Origin: Xanthomonas sp. Leaf131
Lineage (GTDB): Bacteria; Pseudomonadota; Gammaproteobacteria; Xanthomonadales; Xanthomonadaceae
Length of the DNA stretch: 56,962 nt
Assembly: GCF_001423495.1 (NCBI RefSeq)
Contig: NZ_LMOG01000002.1
Coordinates: 34,099-91,060 of the forward strand
Reading direction: 5' to 3'
The notes under the pieces are model-generated. The model did no database searches. It saw nothing but the letters and a program-made list of their open reading frames with translations, and was not told the origin of the DNA. Positions within the stretch are counted from its first letter, which is position 1; every line of letters begins with the position of its first letter. A program made the position numbers and the translations under genes. Of this stretch, positions 1-8,383 are shown in pieces.

Positions 1-371
1 GAGCCGTTGAACAGCGCCGACGAGTAACGCTCGCCCAGGCCGCGCACATACACATACTTGCCGCGCGACAGGCTCAGGCCGGTGACACGCGTCAGCGCCA
101 CCGCTGCGCTGCTGTCGCCGGTGCGCTCCATGTCCTCACGGGTGATGAAGGACGCCACCTCGGAGGTCTGCAGCATCGGTTCGGGAATGTACTCGCCACG
201 CACCACGACCTGGTCGAGTTGCTTGGGCGCACTGGTGGTGCTGCTGGTGCTGCTGCCGGAATCGGCATCGGTGGTAGTCGACTGCGCCAGCGCAGCGCCG
301 GAAAACAGCAAGGCGGAAATGGAAAGAGACAGGCCCGTCCGCGAAAGACGGGCGACAGCGGAGGTTCGCAT
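1..371 (-). CDS. TonB-dependent receptor, N-terminal part (runs off the window)
   Basis: Only the first ~123 residues are present; the frame is still open at the window edge. The start at 371 gives a typical signal peptide (hydrophobic run ending in Ala-Leu-Ala-Gln), a Ser/Thr-rich linker, then a plug-domain start with a TonB-box-like stretch (LDQVVVRGEYIP) and the plug phrase YVYVRGLGERYSS. The receptor should sit in the outer membrane and import a substrate using TonB-ExbBD energy. The substrate cannot be read from this fragment. It lies 78 bases downstream of a surface-lipoprotein gene on the same strand, so the two probably form a receptor/lipoprotein pair. The call to family is firm; anything beyond that is not supported. 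Confidence 0.9.
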   Translation of the reverse strand, partial: MRTSAVARLSRTGLSLSISALLFSGAALAQSTTTDADSGSSTSSTTSAPKQLDQVVVRGEYIPEPMLQTSEVASFITREDMERTGDSSAAVALTRVTGLSLSRGKYVYVRGLGERYSSALFNG

Positions 372-449
372 CGTGGGAGCCCTGGCAACTGAAAGATGAA
401 GCTGGACGCATCACGCGGCGACCATCGGGTCGCCGCGTGATGCTGTGCC

Positions 450-1928
450 TCAGCAGGGACGATCGGCGGTCAGACCGCAGGTCCAGCCCTGCCACCAGGT
501 GTCGTTGGCATCACGCACGCCACCGATGTAGTTCACCTGCTGGAAGAAGCTGCTCACTCCGTTCAAGCCCTGGAAGGCCGGCACGGCGATTTCGTTGGCG
601 CCATTGACGAAGGTGTTCTGCAACGTGGACACACCATTGGCAACGTTGTTGGTGCCAGCCGCAAACTGGGTGGCCGCACGCGCATCGCTCCCGAACGCAG
701 TCGGGCAGGCGAAGAACACGGAGTTGAAGGTACCGAGCGTGTCGGTATCGGCCAGGTTGAAGCACACCAGGCCATCACCGGTGCCACCGGCCGGACGCGT
801 AAACACCGAGTTGTAGAACGCGGCCTGCGTGCCCTGGTTGAGCATGATCGCCGCGCCAGCGCGCGCATTGCCCACGTAGGTGAAGTTGGCCACCTTCGGA
901 CGCGAATACGGCTGGCGACGCAGGCTGCTCCACTCGTTCATGCGGTCGCCGCCGCCGGCGCGCTGCACCACGATGCCGAACTGCAAGGCGCCATTCCAAC
1001 CGGCGTCGGTATCCAGCGAATCGTCGTCGGCGCCGGTGATCACGATGTGGCTGCCGTTGACCGTGCCACCGAACCATTCGATGCCGTCGTCGGAGCTGTT
1101 ATGGATCTGCACATAATCCAGACGCGTGCCGCTGCCCACGCCGGCCAGGGTGATACCTTGCAGCTCGTTGTTGGGCGAAATTTCGAAGCCCGAATACATC
1201 ACGCGCAGGTAGCGCATGGAACCGCTGTTGTCGGTGGCGCTGTTACCGCCGTAGAACGCGTTGGTGCCTTCGACCTGCGCCTGACATTCCGGCGTGCCGG
1301 ACACCGTGGTGCCCGGGCAGTTGTTGATGGCCGCGCGGCCCAACACCACAATGCCGCCCCACAGGCCGATGGTATTGGCGGTGACGGTGCCGTCCAGCGC
1401 CTGACGCGCGGTGAACACGATCGGTGCGGTGGCGCTGCCTTCGGCAAAAATCTGCGAACCGCGATTGACCACGATGTAGTCGCTACCGGCCGAACCGAAC
1501 AAGGTCACGCCCGGCTCGATGGTCAAGATGCCCTGCGTGCTGCCGGCAGCCGGCGCGATGGCATTGCCGCCGCGGTCGGTGCCCACGTTGACGCGACCGC
1601 TGATCGAATACGCCGTGCCCGCACGTGCCGGCACCACCAGATTGCCGGTGATGGTGTCCGGCAACTGGCAGGCGCGCAACGTGTTGTTGGCGATGGTGCC
1701 GACGTTGGAGAAACCGGTCGGGCAATCCGCAGCCGGGCCGGTCGGTGCTGGCGCGGGCGTCGGTGCCGGCGTAGGCGCCGGGGTCGGTGCCGGCGTGGGT
1801 GCGGGTGCGGGCGGAAACGCGCCCTCGCCCGGCGAAGCGACACGGTCGGCACCACCACCGCAGGCAGACAGCGCCAGTGCGGTACCAAAGGTCATCAATA
1901 ATGTTTTGCTGCTGTTGCGAACGGCCAT
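450..1928 (-). CDS. Surface/periplasmic lipoprotein with Pro-Ala-Thr linker and beta-helix-like body
   Basis: The start at 1928 follows a GGAG ribosome-binding site and gives 492 residues. It opens with a lipoprotein signal (ALALSAC, Cys about residue 23), then a low-complexity linker of PAPT repeats encoded by a short tandem DNA repeat near 1735-1805. The rest is rich in Gly, Asn and Val with repeating phrases such as LTIEPGVTLFG, GLWGGIVVLGRA and NSSDDGIEWFGG, which look like rungs of a parallel beta-helix. Several Cys pairs (NNCPG, PEC, and the C-terminal DRPC) suggest disulphides. Function is unknown. Its position just upstream of a TonB receptor on the same strand suggests a substrate-capturing or accessory role, which is inference. 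A longer start at 1976 is less likely. Confidence 0.75.
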   Translation of the reverse strand: MAVRNSSKTLLMTFGTALALSACGGGADRVASPGEGAFPPAPAPTPAPTPAPTPAPTPAPAPTGPAADCPTGFSNVGTIANNTLRACQLPDTITGNLVVPARAGTAYSISGRVNVGTDRGGNAIAPAAGSTQGILTIEPGVTLFGSAGSDYIVVNRGSQIFAEGSATAPIVFTARQALDGTVTANTIGLWGGIVVLGRAAINNCPGTTVSGTPECQAQVEGTNAFYGGNSATDNSGSMRYLRVMYSGFEISPNNELQGITLAGVGSGTRLDYVQIHNSSDDGIEWFGGTVNGSHIVITGADDDSLDTDAGWNGALQFGIVVQRAGGGDRMNEWSSLRRQPYSRPKVANFTYVGNARAGAAIMLNQGTQAAFYNSVFTRPAGGTGDGLVCFNLADTDTLGTFNSVFFACPTAFGSDARAATQFAAGTNNVANGVSTLQNTFVNGANEIAVPAFQGLNGVSSFFQQVNYIGGVRDANDTWWQGWTCGLTADRPC

Positions 1929-2115
1929 GCGGCTGATCTCCAGGTCAAAGGGTCCGGTATGAAGAGGAGTCGTCAAGAATTGGTGGCGTTCCGCTCACTG
2001 CAGTGGCGAGCACGTTCAAGATCCCCGTCACTTTTATAGGGGGTGTGTGTTGCATTTGTCTTACCGCGACACATTTGACACAAAGCTGCCACACGTTGGC
2101 ATGCACTGTAGTGGG

Positions 2116-2976
2116 ATGACATCGACCATCATCCCCGCCGCGCTGGGCGACTGGATCATTGCGCAGGCACTGGCCGGCCAGCCGCCCGAGCAAGCGCTAC
2201 AGCCGCTGCTGGAGCAAGGCTGGAACGAACAGGACGCCATCGACGCGGTCGAAGCGCTGTTGCGTGGTCACATCCAGCAACATGCGCAAACGCACGGCTT
2301 GCCGATGCCGGTGCGCGTGCCTGCCGTGTTGCAGGACAACGATGCCTCGTTGCTGGATCTTGGCGACCGACAGGTACGCGTATTGGTCAGCTTGCTGCTG
2401 CCGCGCGTGGTGGTGCTAGGTGATTTTTTGTCCAATGCCGAATGCGATGCATTGATCGCACTGGCGCAACCGCGCCTGGCACGCTCGCGCACAGTAGACA
2501 ACGTCAACGGCGCGCAGATCGTGCATGCCGCGCGCACCAGTGACAGCATGTGCCTGCAGCTGGGCCAGGACGCGCTCTGCCAACGCATCGAAGCACGCAT
2601 CGCCCGCCTGCTCGATTGGCCGGTGGACCATGGCGAAGGATTGCAGGTGTTGCGCTACGCCACCGGTGCCGAATATCAGCCGCACTACGATTATTTCGAC
2701 CCCGCCAATGCCGGCACGCCGGTGTTGTTGCAGGCCGGCGGTCAGCGCGTCGCATCGCTGGTGATGTATCTCAACACGCCCGAACGCGGCGGCGCCACGC
2801 GGTTTCCCGAGGCGCATCTGGACGTGGCCGCAGTCAAAGGCAATGCGGTGTTTTTCAGCTACGACCGCCCGCATCCGATGACACGCAGCCTGCATGCTGG
2901 CGCACCGGTGCTGGCCGGTGAGAAATGGGTGGCGACCAAATGGCTGCGCGAACGCGCAGTGCGCATGCCCAGCTGA
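2116..2976 (+). CDS. 2OG-Fe(II) oxygenase, prolyl 4-hydroxylase type
   Basis: This is a 286-residue soluble protein if started at ATG 2116; an ATG at 2101 in the same frame would add five residues. The C-terminal half is a prolyl-4-hydroxylase-like double-stranded beta-helix. It has the iron ligands His-x-Asp in QPHYDYFD (about residues 190 and 192), a distal His in SLHAG (about 260) and the 2-oxoglutarate-binding Lys in GEKWVATKW (about 270). The N-terminal ~100 residues are Leu/Ala-rich and helical with no recognised domain. It should hydroxylate a protein or small molecule using O2, Fe(II) and 2-oxoglutarate; the target is not evident. It is divergent from the lipoprotein gene and stands alone. 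Confidence 0.88.
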   Translation: MTSTIIPAALGDWIIAQALAGQPPEQALQPLLEQGWNEQDAIDAVEALLRGHIQQHAQTHGLPMPVRVPAVLQDNDASLLDLGDRQVRVLVSLLLPRVVVLGDFLSNAECDALIALAQPRLARSRTVDNVNGAQIVHAARTSDSMCLQLGQDALCQRIEARIARLLDWPVDHGEGLQVLRYATGAEYQPHYDYFDPANAGTPVLLQAGGQRVASLVMYLNTPERGGATRFPEAHLDVAAVKGNAVFFSYDRPHPMTRSLHAGAPVLAGEKWVATKWLRERAVRMPS

Positions 2977-3298
2977 CGCTGCGCAGATCCTCCAGCGCCG
3001 TCGGCCGGCGCGCACCGACGCGAGCAATGCATCCCACCGCCCGCGGCCCCAGGCCCTTTGCGCCGGGCAGCAGTCGCGCCTGGCCGCCGGATCTGCCGCT
3101 ACTAGCCAAACCATCCTGCTGACCGGCGCCAACACTGACCGCGGTGCGAGGGGGTGGCTGGCCGCAATCCCGCCCCAAGGCGCACACACGCGGTGCAGGC
3201 GAACAGCACGCCAGATCGAAGATTTGCCATTTATGTTATAATATTGCAAAAAATGACACATTTGGTTTCCTCACTTTCGCACTGGTGCTGTCCGATCC
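2977..3298. other. Intergenic region with receptor promoter
   Basis: 322 bases without a credible gene. The first ~240 bases are GC-rich and featureless. The last ~80 turn abruptly AT-rich and hold the -10-like TATAAT (3237-3242) and the Zur-like operator listed separately, so this end is the promoter of the TonB receptor that starts at 3299. Confidence 0.7.
3223..3250 (+). promoter_or_regulatory. Zur-like operator overlapping a -10 element
   Basis: An AT-rich imperfect palindrome has TTTGC at the left and GCAAA at the right. Its core, ATGTTATAATAT, matches the left half and centre of the proteobacterial Zur consensus (ATGTTATA-AT-ATAACAT); the right half is degenerate. TATAAT inside it is placed to be the -10 of the receptor gene, about 57 bases before the start codon, so bound repressor would block transcription. 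The sequence match is seen; zinc control is inference. Confidence 0.55.
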
Positions 3299-5344
3299 AT
3301 GAAGATCCACATTCTCGCGGCGGCCGTCGTCGCCGTTCTGCTTCTCCCTGATGCGCATGCACAGTCGACCGATTCGGCGTTGACGCTCGGCAAGGTCGAC
3401 GTTCACCAGCACGGGGAAGGTCAGCTCACCGCGCATCAGGTACTCACCTCGGTCGACGTGCTCGGCGCCGACCAGATCGAAGACAAAAACGTGTCCTACA
3501 GCTGGGAGCTGCTCGGGCAGATGCCCGGCATCCAGCTCACCGAGACCCGCCAGGGCGCCGAATCGGGCAAGGTCAGCTTTCGCGCCTTCAACGGCGAGGG
3601 GTATCTCAACGCGATCAAGACCCTGATCGACGGCATTCCCAGCAACGTCAACAGCGGCAACCAGCGCTTTATCGACATGCTGTTTCCGCTGGAAATCAGC
3701 TACATCGAGGTGGTGCGTGGCACCAACGACCCCCGCTACGGCTTGCATAACATCGGCGGCAACATCAATTTCGGCACCCGCCAGGGCGGCACCTATACCG
3801 ACGCGCGTCTGACCTACGGCAGCTTCAACACCCGCGATGCGCAGCTCGCCGTGGGCCGCGAACGCGATGGGTTCGCGCAGAACTACTTCGTTGGCGTGCA
3901 GGCATCGGATGGGTACCGCACTCACGATACCTCGAGCAAATACGTGTTGGGCGGCAAGTGGTTCTACGGCAGCCTCGACGACGGCATGCGCATCGGCCTG
4001 ACCGCACGCGTTTACCACAACGAGGCCGACGAACCCGGCTTCATGACGGCGACGGAACTGCGCGCCGACCGCCGGGCGTCGGACCTGCGCAATCGCAACG
4101 ATGGCGACGAGCGCGACATGCGCCAGCTCGGTGTGCACATGGACCTGAAACTGGCCGAGGATCTGGTGCTGGGCAGCAAGCTTTACTACAACGGTTACGA
4201 AGACGACCGCCGGGTCACCTTCAGCGATCTGCCCACCGGCAATGCACCCCGTCAGCGCCGCATCTGGGACGAGTCGCAAGTGGGCATGCTCAACACGCTG
4301 ACCTGGCGCACCAGCGACGCGCTCACCGTGGAAGGCGGCATCAACTACGAGCACCAGGACAATGCCTACCGGCGCGAGCGTTTCAACTACGCCGAGCCCA
4401 CCGACTTCAGCGCCACGCCGGCGCGCATCCAGAACGACGATCGCCACACCTTCGACAACTGGGGCGCCTATGTGCAGGCGATCTACCAGCCGATCGACGC
4501 ACTGAAGATCGTCCCGGCCTACCGCGTGGATCGCTTCGATGGCGATACCCAGCTGCCGGGCGGCGTGCGTGCACCGCTGCAGCGCTACGGCACCATCGAG
4601 CAGCCCAAGCTGAGCGTGGTCTACGCATTTACCCCGACGACCAACCTCTACGCCAACTGGGGCCGCACCTTTCAGGTACTGACCGGCTCCACCGCCCCGG
4701 CCTATCTCACCGCCGGGCAGCCGAGCGTGCGCCCGTCCACCAACACCGGCATGGAGCTGGGCATGAAATTCAGCCCGTTTCCAGGCAGCCAGGCACGCAT
4801 CGCCGTGTGGCAGCAGGATGCGGCAAACGAAGTCTCCAACATGCCGGCCACCGGCACCACCGTCACCCTGGGCAAGACCCGCCGCCGCGGCGTGGACGCG
4901 CAGATCAACGCGCAACTGGGCGACAAGTGGACGCTGTGGGCGTCGCATGCCTACCAGGAAGCGAAGATCGCCCGCGACGACCGCGATGCCAGCGTGTCGC
5001 TGCAGGGCAACGAAGTCGCAGCGACGCCGCGTTACATCAGCAACATCGGCGTGGACTACCGCGCCACCGACGCCCTGCAATTGGGGCTGCAGGGCCGCGC
5101 CCAGGGCGACTACTACCTGGAAGAACGCAACGTGGCCGGCAAGTACGGCAGCTTCGCGACGCTGGATCTCACTGCCAGATACACGATCAACCCGGCATGG
5201 AGCGTGGACCTGCAGGTCCGCAACGCCACCGGCCGCGAATACGCCTATGTCTGGTACGACAGCTTCTTCTGGACACAGGCGCAGCCGATGTTTTCGCCGG
5301 CGGCCGGACGCCAGCTCTACATCGCACTGAACATGAAGCTGTGA
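3299..5344 (+). CDS. TonB-dependent outer-membrane receptor, possibly zinc-regulated
   Basis: 681 residues, full length for the family. A signal peptide ends near AHAQS (about residue 22). A TonB-box/plug region follows (VDVLGADQIEDKN, LLGQMPGIQLTETR, IEVVRGTNDPRYG), then a 22-strand-type barrel ending in the expected aromatic C-terminal strand (QLYIALNMKL). It would import a chelated metal or other scarce compound through the outer membrane. A short His-rich patch (VHQHGEG) lies in the mature N-terminus. The Zur-like site directly upstream suggests zinc or a zinc-chelate as substrate (ZnuD-like role), but the protein itself does not prove this. No partner transporter genes are adjacent. It is convergent with the VanZ-like gene 31 bases away. 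Confidence 0.9.
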   Translation: MKIHILAAAVVAVLLLPDAHAQSTDSALTLGKVDVHQHGEGQLTAHQVLTSVDVLGADQIEDKNVSYSWELLGQMPGIQLTETRQGAESGKVSFRAFNGEGYLNAIKTLIDGIPSNVNSGNQRFIDMLFPLEISYIEVVRGTNDPRYGLHNIGGNINFGTRQGGTYTDARLTYGSFNTRDAQLAVGRERDGFAQNYFVGVQASDGYRTHDTSSKYVLGGKWFYGSLDDGMRIGLTARVYHNEADEPGFMTATELRADRRASDLRNRNDGDERDMRQLGVHMDLKLAEDLVLGSKLYYNGYEDDRRVTFSDLPTGNAPRQRRIWDESQVGMLNTLTWRTSDALTVEGGINYEHQDNAYRRERFNYAEPTDFSATPARIQNDDRHTFDNWGAYVQAIYQPIDALKIVPAYRVDRFDGDTQLPGGVRAPLQRYGTIEQPKLSVVYAFTPTTNLYANWGRTFQVLTGSTAPAYLTAGQPSVRPSTNTGMELGMKFSPFPGSQARIAVWQQDAANEVSNMPATGTTVTLGKTRRRGVDAQINAQLGDKWTLWASHAYQEAKIARDDRDASVSLQGNEVAATPRYISNIGVDYRATDALQLGLQGRAQGDYYLEERNVAGKYGSFATLDLTARYTINPAWSVDLQVRNATGREYAYVWYDSFFWTQAQPMFSPAAGRQLYIALNMKL

Positions 5345-5375
5345 CGCCGGCAGCTCGTGCGGGAATGCCGGGCTC

Positions 5376-5789
5376 TCAGCGTCGCCCGAACCAGCGCTGA
5401 TCCATCCGCAACATCACCAACCGCAACGGCGTCCAGGCCAGGCACAACCCGGCCAGGATGCCTAGCGTATCGGCCAGCGCGTCATAAGGATCGGCACTGC
5501 GATTGGTGGTCAACGCACCTTGCGCAATCTCGATACCGATACCCAGCAACACCAAGCCGAACGCCGCAAACGCCAACGCGCGACGCGTGGCGAACAATTG
5601 CACCGCGCCCCAGCACAACAACGCGAACGTCAAAAAGTGCTCGGCCTTGTCGCTGTTGGAGGGCAGCTCCGGAAACTCCGGCGGCGGCCCCAGGCACACC
5701 GCAATGACCACCACAATTGCAGTGATCCACAAACCCACCCATAACCACGGCCGATGAAACGGACGCAGCGCCGAGGTCACAGCCGCCAT
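5376..5789 (-). CDS. VanZ-like small membrane protein
   Basis: 137 residues with about four hydrophobic segments: one near residues 16-34, then three in the second half separated by short polar turns. The pattern SNSDKAEHFLTFALL followed by a Gly-rich membrane helix and NRSADPYDALADTLG is the VanZ/teicoplanin-resistance-like signature, where a conserved Asp/Lys/His set lies in the first loop and an Asp-rich turn precedes the last helix. VanZ-like proteins are inner-membrane proteins of poorly known role in Gram-negatives. The start overlaps the end of the upstream methyltransferase gene by 13 bases, so the two are probably translated together. Confidence 0.8.
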   Translation of the reverse strand: MAAVTSALRPFHRPWLWVGLWITAIVVVIAVCLGPPPEFPELPSNSDKAEHFLTFALLCWGAVQLFATRRALAFAAFGLVLLGIGIEIAQGALTTNRSADPYDALADTLGILAGLCLAWTPLRLVMLRMDQRWFGRR

Positions 5790-6961
5790 GTGAGATCGCC
5801 CGCCAGAAATGCAGGCGCAAAATCGACGTCGCGCGCAAAGCCCATCACCTGGAATCGTTCGCCCATCTCGCTGGGCAAGGTCAATCGCTTGATCTGCTCG
5901 CGCAGGCGCATGCGTCCCACTTCGTCGGTGCGCGTATCGGCCTGTTCCAGCAACGCATCCAGGCCATTGCCGAGCAGAAAGCTCGATTGCGTGCAGTAAC
6001 CGGCCAACTCGAAACCGGCACCGGTGCCGGCCTCGGCCAGGGCAGTGAAATCCACCGAGGCGGTCAGATCCTGCAGGCCCGGCCAGCGATACAGATCCTC
6101 ATGCATGCGATGACGATAGAACGCGCGCAAGGTGCCGTCCTCGCGCTGCGCACGATAGAACTCGCCACGCGGGTACCCGTAGTCGACAAACAACATCGCC
6201 CCGCGCTTCAGACCACCGGCCACCGCCTGGATCCAGTACGGCAATTGCGGCAACAGCTCCGAGCGATATCCATCGGCGAACGGCTGCTGCAGATAACGCT
6301 CCAGATGCCGCACCGCTGCACCCAGCAAGGCATCGGCCGGCTGCTCGCCACGCGCAAATTGCTGCTGCGCATCGAGCACCACGGTTTCCTCATACACCTC
6401 GCCATCGCGGAGTGCGAAGCGCGGCGTGGGCAATGCATCGATCACTTCGTTGGCGAACAGCACGCCATCCCAATCGTCCGGAAACGGGGCGTCCAGCCAC
6501 TCGACCAGATCGAACACCGGTGGAATCAAGCTGCGCCCCAGGCGCTCGCGTTGACGTTCGCGCAAGTCCGCACTCGGCTCCAGAATCGCGTAACGCTCGG
6601 GCAGCGCATCCAGCTCGAGCAGGCGCTTGAGCGTGACTTCGGCAAACGCACCGCTGCCACCGCCCACTTCCAGCACGCGGGCACTTGGGCCCAGTTGCTG
6701 CAACACCGGCGCCAACGCACCGGACACGGTCGCCGCGAACAATGGCCCAAGCTCCGGCGCGGTGACGAAATCGCCGGCTTCGCCGAACTTGCTGGAGCCG
6801 GCGCTGTAGTAGCCCAGACCCGGCGCATACAGCGCCAGCTCCATGAAACGCGAGAACGGGATCGCACCGCCGGCAGCGGCGATTTCGGCGCGCACATGCG
6901 CAGCCAGACGGTCGCTGTGCGCCAGAGCGTCCGAATCGGGAGTGGGAAGGTCGGCGTGCAT
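5777..6961 (-). CDS. MidA/NDUFAF7-family SAM-dependent methyltransferase
   Basis: 394 residues from ATG 6961, normal length for the DUF185/MidA family. An N-terminal phrase IPFSRFMELALYAPGLGYYS is diagnostic for this family. The SAM-binding loop LEVGGGSGAF lies at about residues 97-106, and an acidic residue follows in LEPSADLRERQRE. Eukaryotic members dimethylate an arginine in complex I subunit NDUFS2 during assembly; bacterial members are less studied, so an arginine-methylating role is inferred from family. It is divergent from the pteridine reductase gene across 67 bases and overlaps the VanZ-like gene at its end. Longer in-frame starts exist, but they lack family similarity and run into the divergent gene. 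Confidence 0.85.
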   Translation of the reverse strand: MHADLPTPDSDALAHSDRLAAHVRAEIAAAGGAIPFSRFMELALYAPGLGYYSAGSSKFGEAGDFVTAPELGPLFAATVSGALAPVLQQLGPSARVLEVGGGSGAFAEVTLKRLLELDALPERYAILEPSADLRERQRERLGRSLIPPVFDLVEWLDAPFPDDWDGVLFANEVIDALPTPRFALRDGEVYEETVVLDAQQQFARGEQPADALLGAAVRHLERYLQQPFADGYRSELLPQLPYWIQAVAGGLKRGAMLFVDYGYPRGEFYRAQREDGTLRAFYRHRMHEDLYRWPGLQDLTASVDFTALAEAGTGAGFELAGYCTQSSFLLGNGLDALLEQADTRTDEVGRMRLREQIKRLTLPSEMGERFQVMGFARDVDFAPAFLAGDLTWRL

Positions 6962-7028
6962 GCGGGCACCGGTTGCGGGGACAATGCACAGGATAGCCGA
7001 GCCCTTTGCAACGCCGAGCGAGTACGCC

Positions 7029-7766
7029 ATGACAGACAGTTCCAAGGTGGTCTTGATCACCGGCGCAGGCCGCCGTATCGGCGCGCAGATCGCCACCACG
7101 CTGCATGCGGCCGGCTATCGCGTGGCCTTGCATGCACACCGCTCCGGCGCAGCACTCAGCGCGCGCGTGGCCGAGTTATGCGCGCAGCGTGCAGGCAGCG
7201 CGCAGGCCTTGCATGCGGATCTGCGCTTGCCGGAGGCGCCGGCGCAATTGGTCGCCGACTGCATCGCCGCGTTCGGGCGTCTGGATGGCGTGGTCAACAA
7301 TGCGTCGGCGTTCTATCCCACCCCGTTGGGCGACGCGACAGCGGCGCAGTGGGACGAGCTGTTCGCGGTCAACGCACGCGCGCCGTTCTTCATCGCCCAG
7401 GCTGCGGCTGCGCAGTTGCGCCAGCACCGTGGCGCCATCGTCAATCTCACCGATCTGCATGCGCAGCAGCCAATGCGCAATCACCCGCTCTACGGCGCAT
7501 CCAAAAGCGCGCTGGAAATGCTGACCCGCTCGCTCGCGCTGGAACTGGCACCGGAGGTACGCGTCAACGCGGTCGCGCCCGGCGCGATTTTGTGGCCGGA
7601 AGAAGGCAAGTCGTCCGATGCAAAGCAGGCCTTGTTGGCACGCACGCCACTGGCACGCATCGGCACGCCCGAGGAGATTGCCGAGGCGGTGCGCTGGCTG
7701 CTGGACGAGGCCAGCTTCGTCACCGGGCACACCTTGCACGTCGACGGGGGCCGCCAGCTCAGTTGA
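7029..7766 (+). CDS. Pteridine reductase (short-chain dehydrogenase)
   Basis: 245-residue Rossmann-fold protein. The nucleotide-binding loop reads TGAGRRIG (residues 11-18), where the Arg pair in place of the usual Gly pattern marks pteridine reductases and selects NADPH. The catalytic set is also PTR1-like: Asp in NLTDLHAQQP (about 142) replaces the usual SDR Ser, with Tyr155 and Lys159 in YGASK. It should reduce dihydrobiopterin/dihydrofolate-type pterins, acting beside or in place of FolA/FolM. The start at ATG 7029 places the Gly loop at the normal distance from the N-terminus. It is convergent with folK, 12 bases away, which fits a role in pterin/folate metabolism. Confidence 0.88.
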   Translation: MTDSSKVVLITGAGRRIGAQIATTLHAAGYRVALHAHRSGAALSARVAELCAQRAGSAQALHADLRLPEAPAQLVADCIAAFGRLDGVVNNASAFYPTPLGDATAAQWDELFAVNARAPFFIAQAAAAQLRQHRGAIVNLTDLHAQQPMRNHPLYGASKSALEMLTRSLALELAPEVRVNAVAPGAILWPEEGKSSDAKQALLARTPLARIGTPEEIAEAVRWLLDEASFVTGHTLHVDGGRQLS

Positions 7767-7778
7767 GCTGCAACGACG

Positions 7779-8291
7779 CTACCGCGCCACATCCAGCGGC
7801 GGGGCCGCCTCCAGCTCCACCGTCGTAAACGCGATGCCGTACTGCGGATGCGACTGCCATAGCGCCGCCAGCGTCTGCCCGCTCAACGGGTCGATAAAGC
7901 CAGGCGCAATATCGGCCAGCGGTTTCAGCACGAACGCATGCTTGAGCTCCGGCCGCGGGATGCGCAGATGCCCCGGACCTTCGATGATGCAATCGCCGAA
8001 GAACACCACATCCACATCCAGCGTGCGGTCGCTGAAACGCGGGCCGCTGCGATCGCGGCCGTGCGCGTCTTCCAGTGCATGCAACCAGTGGTCGAGCGCG
8101 TGCAGGTCCAGATCGGTGTCCAGCACCACCGCGTTGTTGACGAAGTCGGGCCCATCGAAGCCCACCGCCGGCGTGCGGTATGCCGGGGAGACCACAAGTT
8201 GGCCAAAGCGCGCGCGCAAGGCATCGACGGCCAAGCGCAGGTAGTGGGTCGGCTGGACGTTGCTGCCGAGGCTGAGAAGCACGGTGGTCAT
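7779..8291 (-). CDS. folK: 6-hydroxymethyl-7,8-dihydropterin pyrophosphokinase (HPPK)
   Basis: 170 residues, normal for HPPK. It transfers pyrophosphate from ATP to 6-hydroxymethyl-7,8-dihydropterin, the step before dihydropteroate synthase in folate synthesis, in the cytoplasm. Family hallmarks are LLSLGSNVQP at the N-terminus, GPDFVNNAVVLDT, the ATP/metal loop RSGPRFSDRTLDVDVVFFGD with the two catalytic Asp residues, and IPRPELKHAFVLKPL. The C-terminal ~20 residues are a small extension. It stands alone on this strand, convergent with the pteridine reductase gene. Confidence 0.95.
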   Translation of the reverse strand: MTTVLLSLGSNVQPTHYLRLAVDALRARFGQLVVSPAYRTPAVGFDGPDFVNNAVVLDTDLDLHALDHWLHALEDAHGRDRSGPRFSDRTLDVDVVFFGDCIIEGPGHLRIPRPELKHAFVLKPLADIAPGFIDPLSGQTLAALWQSHPQYGIAFTTVELEAAPPLDVAR

Positions 8292-8383
8292 GGGTTATTC
8301 GCGCATGCGGCCGGCGTCAGCGTCAACTGTTGCGATCGTGAACTATCGAAAACACCACACCGGCGACGCGCACACCCGGTGCG

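Noticed and set aside
2030..2095. Pho-box-like TGTGTC repeats between the first lipoprotein and the oxygenase gene
   Set aside because: Repeat spacing is 9 bases, not the 11 of Pho boxes, and the flanks do not match; left unassigned.
3224..3242. TTGCCA/TATAAT as a standard -35/-10 pair before the receptor at 3299
   Set aside because: Only 7 bases separate them; TATAAT is kept as -10 but TTGCCA is better explained as part of the Zur-like palindrome.
3236..5080. A 614-residue open frame on the minus strand opposite the TonB receptor
   Set aside because: Composition is Ala/Val/His/Arg-rich without motifs, and it is fully antisense to a receptor with clear plug and barrel features.
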